DNA of 8,541 bases from Gammaproteobacteria bacterium (GTDB lineage: Bacteria; Pseudomonadota; Gammaproteobacteria; Steroidobacterales; MnTg04). Each line of letters begins with the position of its first letter. Position 1 is the first letter of the stretch. Shown one piece after another: positions 1-5,947 of this stretch. The translations under genes and the position numbers were made by a program. The notes beneath the pieces are model-generated. The model worked only from the letters and a program-made list of their open reading frames with translations, searched no databases and had not been told where the DNA came from. The stretch covers positions 1 to 8,541 of the forward strand of contig JAPUHG010000223.1 in assembly GCA_027297845.1 (NCBI GenBank), read 5' to 3'.

Positions 1-973
1 CCGCCAGCGAATGACTGATGGACGCGCCCTCACGGACCCGCAAAGTCGCCTCCGAGACAGCTTCCCACATCGGCAAATTCGCAATTACCGAGCCGGCGAT
101 GTTCATTGATTCCAGTACCGGTACGCCGCTACCCGACAGGATGCTCAGCGTGCGAGTGAAACGTGCGTTATTAAAACCCCGAACCAGCCGCCCGACCAGC
201 GGTAGCCGCAACAGAAAACCGTGGACTCGGCGCTTGGCGCTTGGCTCGCGTAGCCAACGTTTGAACGCGTATGCGCCACCGGCGATAGCAACGAGGCCGA
301 ACAACCCATAATCGCGAAGCAGGTGACTGACCGTAATCAGGGCGGTCGTCAGCCATGGCAGTTGCTGATTGCTGTCTTCAAAAATGCTGACGATTTTTGG
401 TACGACGAAAACCAGCATGCCGCTCACGATCAGTATGGACATGACCGAAAGCACGATTGGATAAATAGCTGCAGAGCTCAATTTCTGCCGAAGTATCTGG
501 CGGCTTTCGGCATAATCCGCCAATCTTTCCAGTACCGTGTCCAGGTGACCTGACTGCTCCCCGGCAGCGACCGTCGCCCGGTACATATCAGGAAACGCCT
601 GTGGGAAATCAGCCATGCCAACCGCCAGCGAGTGCCCCTCCAGCAAACGCGAGCGCACGCCCAGCAATATGCTGCTGACCCGGGTCTTCTCGGTCTGCTG
701 AGAGACGGCGCGCAAGGCTTCTTCCAGTGGCAATCCCGCGCGCACCAAGGTCGCGAGCTGACGGGTAAACAGGGCCAGGTCGGTGGCGGTGATGCCTTTG
801 CGAAAACTCAGGCCGCGCCGCTTTTTTTCCTTTTCCGCAACTTCGGTGACCTCGATCGGTAGCAGGTGCCGCTCGCGCAACAGTTGCCTTACCTGGCGCG
901 CGTTGTCGCCTTCTAATACCCCTTCTGCCTGCTTGCCCGAGGAATCGACTGCCTTGTATTCAAATGCACCCAT
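1..973 (-). CDS. gspF: Type II secretion inner-membrane platform protein GspF (3' end missing)
   Basis: GspF is the polytopic inner-membrane protein of the type II secretion platform; it works with the ATPase GspE to assemble the pseudopilus. The frame is open from the ATG at 973 to the window edge (324 complete codons). The family is usually about 400 residues, so roughly 80 C-terminal residues lie outside. The N-terminus MGAFEYKAVD is the typical GspF/PilC opening and fixes the start. The first T2SSF domain (about residues 65-190) contains FTRQLATLVRAGLPLEEAL and the FPDMY...AGEQSG motif at 127-142. Hydrophobic segments lie at about 168-192 and 221-238. A second T2SSF domain begins near 265 with RFTRTLSILSGSGVPVLESM. 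It follows gspE on the same strand, but after an unusual 273-nt gap and without a visible Shine-Dalgarno. The family call is firm; the gspF symbol, rather than a type IV pilus pilC homologue, rests on the gspCDE neighbours. Confidence 0.95.
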   Translation of the reverse strand, partial: MGAFEYKAVDSSGKQAEGVLEGDNARQVRQLLRERHLLPIEVTEVAEKEKKRRGLSFRKGITATDLALFTRQLATLVRAGLPLEEALRAVSQQTEKTRVSSILLGVRSRLLEGHSLAVGMADFPQAFPDMYRATVAAGEQSGHLDTVLERLADYAESRQILRQKLSSAAIYPIVLSVMSILIVSGMLVFVVPKIVSIFEDSNQQLPWLTTALITVSHLLRDYGLFGLVAIAGGAYAFKRWLREPSAKRRVHGFLLRLPLVGRLVRGFNNARFTRTLSILSGSGVPVLESMNIAGSVIANLPMWEAVSEATLRVREGASISHSLA

Positions 974-1246
974 CGCGAATCAGGAGGTCCCGCCCGCATA
1001 TTTGACCAAGGATCGCTGATTTTGGGTGAGGACTCGGGCGGCTGGGCGCAGGGCTGGAGCGCAAGCGATAGCGGTAGCTATGGGGAGAGTGAAGATCGAG
1101 CTCAGGCGTCCGAGAACCAGCCAGGGCCGCGAAAGGTGGCCGCGATTGCATAATAGGTATTCAGCTACCAACGTACCGATACCTCAAAATTTCTGAACAT
1201 TCCGCACCTTACAACCGGCAGCCAACATCTGGGTGAACTGTGTGGG
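974..1246. other. Non-coding spacer between gspE and gspF, possible interspersed repeat
   Basis: This 273-nt stretch interrupts an otherwise tightly packed operon. Short minus-strand reading frames exist (from the ATGs at 1151 and 1171), but they lack a convincing ribosome site and have low-complexity Arg/Pro/Ser-rich translations; one runs over the gspF start. Small structures seen: a 14-bp palindrome ATAGC-GGTA-GCTAT at 1068-1081; GGCCGCGA repeated directly at 1125-1132 and 1138-1145; and inverted AGGTAT/ATACCT arms at 1155-1160 and 1179-1184. No T-tract terminator or convincing promoter is visible. The part from about 975 to 1150 has a GC-rich texture unlike the flanking 1150-1246 portion, which suggests an inserted repeat family. 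That is inference from texture and position; copy number cannot be seen here. Confidence 0.45.
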
Positions 1247-2764
1247 CTAATCTTCACGGGTAACGCGCAACACTTCATCCAGCGTAGTGATTCCCGCGAG
1301 TACCTTGGCTCGGCCATCGGCCCGAATACTTTCGCTTTGCTGTCTGGCGTGTTCCTCTAGCAGGTGTTCGCTAGCCTTTTCATGAATCATCGTTTTCATG
1401 CCATCGTCGATAACCACCAGTTCATAAATGCCGGTACGGCCGCTGTAACCGGTCTGGTTGCATTGCGCGCAGGCGGCGGCTCGATACAGAGTCAGTTTCT
1501 CCCTGGGGGGTACCTGCAGCAGCTTCTTTTCGCTGGCATCTGCGGAGTGGGACTCGCGGCAGGCTGGGCAGAGAATACGCACCAGCCGCTGGGCGACCGC
1601 GCCGATCAGGCTCGAGGCAAGCAGAAAGGGCTCGATCCCCATGTCGCGTAAACGGGTAACGGCACCGACGGCTGTATTGGTATGCAATGTCGATAATACG
1701 AGATGACCGGTCAGGCTGGCTTGCACCGCTATTTGCGCGGTTTCCAAGTCGCGTATCTCGCCGACCATGACGACATCCGGGTCCTGCCGCAAAATCGCGC
1801 GCAAGCCCCTGGCAAAAGTCATTTCCACTTTGGTGTTGACCTGGCTTTGGCCGATACCATCGATGTAATACTCGATCGGATCCTCGACCGTCATGATGTT
1901 CCGCGTGTTGTCGTTGATCCGTTCCAACGCGGCGTACAAGGTTGTGGTTTTTCCCGAGCCGGTAGGGCCGGTGACCAGTAATATTCCGTGTGGCCGATGA
2001 ATGAGTTTGTCGACTGTTTTTCTGGTTTCGGTATCCATTCCCAGGCTGCCAAGATCGAGCCGGCCCGCCTGTTTGTCCAGCAAGCGCAACACAACCCGCT
2101 CGCCATGCCCCGATGGCATGGTCGAAACCCGAACATCGACCGCGCGCCCCGCAATCCGCAAAGAAATACGGCCATCCTGTGGCAGGCGTTTTTCGGCAAT
2201 ATCAAGACGCGACATCACCTTGATGCGCGACACCACCAGCGGGGCGACGGCACGGCGCGATTGCAAAACTTCACGCAGCACACCGTCAACGCGCAAACGC
2301 ACCACCAAACGGTTCTCAAATGGCTCGATATGGATATCGGAGGCATTGACCTTGATCGCTTCTGTCAGCAAGGCATTAATCAGTCGGATTATCGGTGCAT
2401 CGTCCTCGCTCTCTAGCAGATCGGATGGCTCCGGCAGTTGCTGGGCTACCGTACTCAAATCCAGGTCTTCATCGAACTCCTCGACCATTTGCATGGCCGA
2501 GTTACTACCGGCCTCATAGGTCTGTTGCAGCAGGCCATCAAAATTGTCGCTGTCGACTCGCGTCAGGCTCAGTGGAATTTGGAAATGCCTGCCCAATTCA
2601 GCAAGCGTAAGCGGGGTTACATCGTTCCGGCAGACTGTATTCAGGCGACCGTCTTCAATGCCCCGAATCAGTACACCGTGGCGTTTGGCAAAAGAAAATG
2701 ACAGCCTGGGATGGCTACCGTCGCGGCCAGCGTCTCCTGCTTTAACGATTTCAGGATCCGTCAT
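1247..2764 (-). CDS. gspE: Type II secretion ATPase GspE
   Basis: GspE is the cytoplasmic hexameric ATPase that powers pseudopilus assembly, docked through GspL and GspF. The protein is 505 residues, normal for the family. Numbered from the chosen start: an N-terminal N1E-like region (to about 115); the N2E/PAS-like region with the SDIHIEPFE signature near 142-150; Walker A GPTGSGKT at 266-273; Asp box VEDPIE at 293-298; Walker B region QDPDVVMVGEIRD ending at 339; His box TGHLVLSTLHTN near 352-363; and a zinc-binding tetracysteine module CPAC (399-402) and CAQC (432-435), giving the GspE-type C-x2-C-x29-C-x2-C spacing. An in-frame ATG at 2776 adds four residues, but the ATG at 2764 has AGGA five nt upstream, so 2764 is preferred. 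The start overlaps the gspD 3' end by 14 nt, implying translational coupling. All key catalytic motifs are intact. Confidence 0.97.
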   Translation of the reverse strand: MTDPEIVKAGDAGRDGSHPRLSFSFAKRHGVLIRGIEDGRLNTVCRNDVTPLTLAELGRHFQIPLSLTRVDSDNFDGLLQQTYEAGSNSAMQMVEEFDEDLDLSTVAQQLPEPSDLLESEDDAPIIRLINALLTEAIKVNASDIHIEPFENRLVVRLRVDGVLREVLQSRRAVAPLVVSRIKVMSRLDIAEKRLPQDGRISLRIAGRAVDVRVSTMPSGHGERVVLRLLDKQAGRLDLGSLGMDTETRKTVDKLIHRPHGILLVTGPTGSGKTTTLYAALERINDNTRNIMTVEDPIEYYIDGIGQSQVNTKVEMTFARGLRAILRQDPDVVMVGEIRDLETAQIAVQASLTGHLVLSTLHTNTAVGAVTRLRDMGIEPFLLASSLIGAVAQRLVRILCPACRESHSADASEKKLLQVPPREKLTLYRAAACAQCNQTGYSGRTGIYELVVIDDGMKTMIHEKASEHLLEEHARQQSESIRADGRAKVLAGITTLDEVLRVTRED

Positions 2765-4775
2765 CGCCTTCCTCATCTGCTACCGGCGGCCGGCGAGCGT
2801 CTATCGTCGGTCCACTGGCGCCGGGGCCGCCGTTGCTGATCGGGGGCAGGGTAGGTCTTTCCTGATTCGGCATCAATTGTACTGAGCCAGGATCCATTAT
2901 GCCCAAGCCGTTCAGTTGCAAATTGCGCATGTAGTTATATCTTGCGTTGGTTTCCATTGCCACCTGTGTGCCATCGCGCAAAATCGTCGGCCGGAGGAAT
3001 ACCATCAGATTGGTTTTTACCAACTCGGTCTTTTTTGAACGAAACAGGGCGCCCAGCAGCGGGATTCTGCCGAGTATGGGAACGCGCTGCTCGGTTTCGA
3101 TCAACGCCTCCTGGATCAGGCCGCCAAGAACCATTATTCCACCGTCTTCGACAATTACCTGGGTGCTGATGTTTCGTTTATTGGTAATCAGGTCAACGGC
3201 ATTTTGGGCTCCGCGAGAAATATTGGATTGTTCCTGCTCAACTTTTAGCAGTACCGCGTTGCCTTCGTTTATCTGTGGCGTGATGCGCAGAATGGTGCCA
3301 ACCTCTAAGCGCTCAATCGTCTGGAAGGGGTTCACCGAGCCCTGCGCTGCACCTGTGTTGGTAAACTGGCCGGTGATAAAAGGTACTTCCTGGGCAACCT
3401 TGATCTCGGCTTCTTCATTGTCGACGGTTGTAATAGTCGGCATCGACAGTATGTTGGTCGACGCGTCACCGGCGAGCGCTGTCAACACGGCTGCCCAGCT
3501 GGTCTTGTTATCCCTGAATCGTCCGACGATGGTCGTTATTCCCTGGGTGACAAAATCACCAGTTGTGCCCTCGCCACCATCCAACGTGCCAATCGCGCCG
3601 GCGATATCGAAACTATTGGAGAACTGTGAAACGGCCGCGACATCGCCCGTGTCACCGGGCGAGACAAGCCAGCTCACCCCGAGTTCGCTGACTTTGTCCA
3701 GCGACACTTCAACGATGATTGCCTCGATATGGACCTGCGCCCGGCGTATATCCAGTTTATCGATGATCCCCATCAGGTTTCGCATTTCCTTTGGTGGCGC
3801 GGTAATAACCAGGGCGTTGGTCATCACGTCTGCCCATATTTTTACGACATTATTGCCCGGACCAGCCGGCTGCCCGCCGGCTGCTCCCTGGGTCTGGAAC
3901 ACATCGACCTGCTCCTGCAATTTTCCCGCGAGTTCCTCGGCGACCGCGTTGAACAGATAACGCACCCGGGTGTTACCGCCTTCCGCCAGCGGAGTATCCA
4001 GGTTAACGATCAGGGCGCGTGTTTTCAGCCGCTTCTTGAGATCGCCGCCAATCAAAACGCTGTTGGTACGCTGGTCGGCCGCGATACTCGGGCCGCTTTG
4101 AGCATCGCCGCGGCCGGCCGGTTGCGAGATGGAATTGATGATTCTCACGATTTCAATTGCCGATGCGTGTTGCAAAGGAATTATCTCGATTTCGTCTTCA
4201 CTTTCCCGATCGATACGTCTTACGATCTGGACGATTCGCCGAACATTCGCTGCCCGGTCGGAAATGATCAGCATATTTGACTGCGGATAGGCCGCCAGGT
4301 GTCCGTACTGAGGGATCAACGGTCTTAGAATCGGTACCAGTTGGGCGGCGACAATATTTTCGATACGGATGACCCGGGTCACGATTTCATCGGGGCCGCT
4401 AGCGCCCGCCGGTGCACCGGGGACCTGGCGCGCATTGGCATCGGGCAAAATTTTGACGAAATTGCCTGATGGAACAGCGATGTATCCATAAACCTGCAGC
4501 AACGACTGGAACGCACTGTAAAAAGCGTCTGGACTCATCGCGGTCTGTGAAATCATGGTTACGTTCTGCTGATTAACGCGTGGATCGACAATAAAATTTT
4601 TGCCGCTGACTTCGGCGACCGCTTCGATGATCTGACGGATATCGACATCCTGAAAATTGGGTGTGATCATTCGGTCTTGTGCGACCACCGACTGGCCCGC
4701 AAGTAATCCAAACACCAGTGTGCTGAATATCTGTCTGCGCAGAATGTTTGTTTTTGTACGGCTATGTTTCATCAT
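2751..4775 (-). CDS. gspD: Type II secretion outer-membrane secretin GspD
   Basis: GspD forms the multimeric outer-membrane channel of the type II system. From the ATG at 4775 it is 674 residues, normal for the family. It starts with a signal peptide: basic MMKHSRTKTNILRR, a hydrophobic core, and probable cleavage around residues 31-33 (VVAQ). The N0 domain (about 35-110) contains TPNFQDVDIRQIIEAVAEVS. N1-N3 repeats follow at about 130-345 (ring-building signatures near 158-180, 233-243 and 315-327). The secretin core is about 345-600, with EVPFITGQFTNTG at 463-475 and VPILGRIPLLGALF at 565-578. After it comes a Pro/Gly-rich acidic tail to 674. The frame stays open upstream to an ATG at 4937, but that start would overlap gspC by 134 nt and bury the signal peptide. 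The ATG at 4772 is equally possible: GGA lies eight nt before it and five before 4775. No pilotin gene is seen. Confidence 0.96.
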   Translation of the reverse strand: MMKHSRTKTNILRRQIFSTLVFGLLAGQSVVAQDRMITPNFQDVDIRQIIEAVAEVSGKNFIVDPRVNQQNVTMISQTAMSPDAFYSAFQSLLQVYGYIAVPSGNFVKILPDANARQVPGAPAGASGPDEIVTRVIRIENIVAAQLVPILRPLIPQYGHLAAYPQSNMLIISDRAANVRRIVQIVRRIDRESEDEIEIIPLQHASAIEIVRIINSISQPAGRGDAQSGPSIAADQRTNSVLIGGDLKKRLKTRALIVNLDTPLAEGGNTRVRYLFNAVAEELAGKLQEQVDVFQTQGAAGGQPAGPGNNVVKIWADVMTNALVITAPPKEMRNLMGIIDKLDIRRAQVHIEAIIVEVSLDKVSELGVSWLVSPGDTGDVAAVSQFSNSFDIAGAIGTLDGGEGTTGDFVTQGITTIVGRFRDNKTSWAAVLTALAGDASTNILSMPTITTVDNEEAEIKVAQEVPFITGQFTNTGAAQGSVNPFQTIERLEVGTILRITPQINEGNAVLLKVEQEQSNISRGAQNAVDLITNKRNISTQVIVEDGGIMVLGGLIQEALIETEQRVPILGRIPLLGALFRSKKTELVKTNLMVFLRPTILRDGTQVAMETNARYNYMRNLQLNGLGIMDPGSVQLMPNQERPTLPPISNGGPGASGPTIDARRPPVADEEGDDGS
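2767..2773 (-). promoter_or_regulatory. Ribosome binding site deciding the gspE start
   Basis: On the minus strand AGGAAGG lies just before the ATG at 2764, with AGGA five nt from it. The alternative ATG at 2776 has no comparable purine tract upstream, so this site favours the shorter 505-residue GspE. The site sits inside the last codons of gspD, so ribosomes finishing gspD would reach it directly. Confidence 0.6.
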
Positions 4776-4803
4776 TAATATCCATTTTTCTTTTGAGTAC
4801 AGC

Positions 4804-5763
4804 TTATCGTCGCTGCGTTCCAGGTGGCGATTGTCGTAATGCGGAACTGATCTGATCGAGATCGATGGTAATGACTTCGGGGATGCCATTGCGCTCAACC
4901 GTGACGCTGAGCTGACCGCTCTGCTCGATACCGCCAAGCATGTTCGCGCTTTGTTCCGGGTCAGTCAACGGGACGCCGTTGATATTTGTGGCCAGGTCGC
5001 CCGGGCGAAAACCCAGCTCCGCAAATGTTCGCCGTTGGCGGCCCGGATAAATTCGATATCCTTTTAGCCGGCCGTCTGCAAAATAGGGCTGCGGGCGAAT
5101 AATTTCACTCAAGGCACCACTATTGGTGGCGCTTTGGAGAATGGTGTTCCTGGTGACATTGCTCAGGCTGCGTGGTCGCGACCGCCTGGTCTGCGGACGT
5201 TCGCTCGTCGATATCTGGCTCAGCTCGGCCAGGTTAAGTTCCTCAAGGCGGCCACCGGTTCGTTGCAATATTACCCGATGAGGCTCGACCAGATAGAGCG
5301 TGGCGCCGGCTACGACAACGGCACCGATCGTATAAACTTTTTCTTCGTTGCGGTACTCAATGATCGCCACCGCGCGGTCACGTTCGCTGTCCCAGATCGT
5401 TCCCTTGAGCGTCAGATCCAGTGTGGTTTCCGGTACATCAGAGACCGGGCCGGGATCAGGATCGCTGTTGCCGGGGGCGGGCTCGGAATTTTCCGCGAAA
5501 TTACCGAACAGGGCGGCGTCCGTAATTACAGAAATGTCGGTCTCAGTTCGGCGGTCAATGGAGCCGTCCTCCGCAGGTGCTAGCGGCCTTACCGGCTGCG
5601 AACCTCCGGCGAGTATTTGCAGCACGAACATGGCGAGTTGCCAGGCCACTACGATGACCAACAACAAAGCGACCCATTGCGGTAGCTTGCTGCTTATTCG
5701 CGACCACAACCGGATGGCTTCACTACCACCCAAATTATCGGTTTTGCTTGCCAGTTCGTTCAT
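4804..5763 (-). CDS. gspC: Type II secretion inner-membrane linker GspC
   Basis: GspC is a bitopic inner-membrane protein that joins the inner-membrane platform to the secretin and contributes to substrate recognition. The 319 residues show a short cytoplasmic N-terminus, one transmembrane helix (about 29-52), and a Pro/Asp/Glu-rich linker (about 55-112). The homology region follows at about 115-180 (DLTLKGTIWDSERDRAVAII, then GAVV...GATLYLVEPHRVIL), which in the family binds the N0 domain of GspD. A second linker rich in Arg and Ser leads to a C-terminal PDZ domain at about 222-303 (FAELGFRPGDLATNINGVPL). It is the first gene of the run, 28 nt before gspD. No strong Shine-Dalgarno precedes the ATG at 5763, but the protein begins properly there and no alternative start would keep the transmembrane helix with a cytoplasmic tail. 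The PDZ type corresponds to GspC/PulC rather than the coiled-coil XcpP form. Confidence 0.95.
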   Translation of the reverse strand: MNELASKTDNLGGSEAIRLWSRISSKLPQWVALLLVIVVAWQLAMFVLQILAGGSQPVRPLAPAEDGSIDRRTETDISVITDAALFGNFAENSEPAPGNSDPDPGPVSDVPETTLDLTLKGTIWDSERDRAVAIIEYRNEEKVYTIGAVVVAGATLYLVEPHRVILQRTGGRLEELNLAELSQISTSERPQTRRSRPRSLSNVTRNTILQSATNSGALSEIIRPQPYFADGRLKGYRIYPGRQRRTFAELGFRPGDLATNINGVPLTDPEQSANMLGGIEQSGQLSVTVERNGIPEVITIDLDQISSALRQSPPGTQRR

Positions 5764-5790
5764 TTAATACGCGGGCCCAATTATCGGTAT

Positions 5791-5806
5791 CGTGACCCAT
5801 GCCACA
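5791..5806. promoter_or_regulatory. Candidate CRP-like (cAMP receptor protein) site
   Basis: The plus-strand sequence CGTGA-CCCATG-CCACA matches TGTGA-N6-TCACA at 8 of 10 conserved positions with correct half-site spacing. It lies between the predicted gspC promoter and the gspC start, centred about 25 nt downstream of that predicted start point. A site there would more naturally repress than activate gspC. It is about 149 nt upstream of the adenylate cyclase start codon. A match of this quality can arise by chance in a few percent of regions this long, so it is tentative. Confidence 0.3.
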
Positions 5807-5829
5807 GAGCAGGCAGGGCATAAGCGTTC

Positions 5830-5858
5830 ATCATAAGTATGGGCTGTTCCATTGGAAA
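5830..5858 (-). promoter_or_regulatory. Predicted sigma70 promoter for the gsp operon
   Basis: On the minus strand TTTCCA (-35, positions 5858-5853; four of six matches) is followed after exactly 17 nt by TATGAT (-10, positions 5835-5830; five of six). Transcription would start near 5823, leaving a leader of about 60 nt before gspC. It is the best-spaced pair found on this strand between the divergent genes. The -35 box lies inside an inverted repeat that could be an operator. Confidence 0.45.
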
Positions 5859-5862
5859 GCCC
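5841..5862. repeat. 22-bp inverted repeat overlapping the gsp -35 box
   Basis: GGGCT-g-TTCC (5841-5850) and GGAA-AGCCC (5854-5862) form a perfect nine-pair dyad apart from one unpaired G, around a 3-nt centre ATT. No run of T follows on either strand, so it is not an intrinsic terminator. It covers the predicted -35 element of the leftward promoter, the usual position for a repressor operator. Which protein might bind it is unknown. Confidence 0.45.
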
Positions 5863-5947
5863 AAAAGGCCTGTTTTGATGGATTCCTGGCCACGCGACCT
5901 TATGTCCAATAGCAGGATTATTATGTTAATGGCACGACCGGAGAGCA

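Noticed and set aside
960..1171. Two minus-strand 63-codon frames in the gspE-gspF spacer as small genes.
   Set aside because: They have no good ribosome sites and low-complexity translations without recognisable domains; one overlaps the gspF start. Overlapping open frames are expected by chance in GC-rich sequence.
1988..2519. Plus-strand open frames of 142 and 172 codons opposite gspE.
   Set aside because: They are antisense to a complete gspE with intact catalytic motifs, and their Arg/Ser-rich translations resemble no known protein.
2947..3960. A 337-codon plus-strand open frame opposite gspD.
   Set aside because: It is long, but lies fully antisense to the conserved secretin. Its Ser/Thr-rich composition is what the complement of the secretin codons would give.
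4776..4937. An N-terminal extension of GspD from an ATG at 4937.
   Set aside because: It would overlap gspC by 134 nt and place 54 Ser/Arg-rich residues before a standard Sec signal peptide. The start at 4775 or 4772 leaves the signal peptide at the N-terminus.
5780..5785. A second minus-strand -10 box (GATAAT) near gspC.
   Set aside because: The -10 matches five of six positions, but 17 nt upstream is TCTGTG, a very poor -35, and the CRP-like site is at the wrong distance to activate it.
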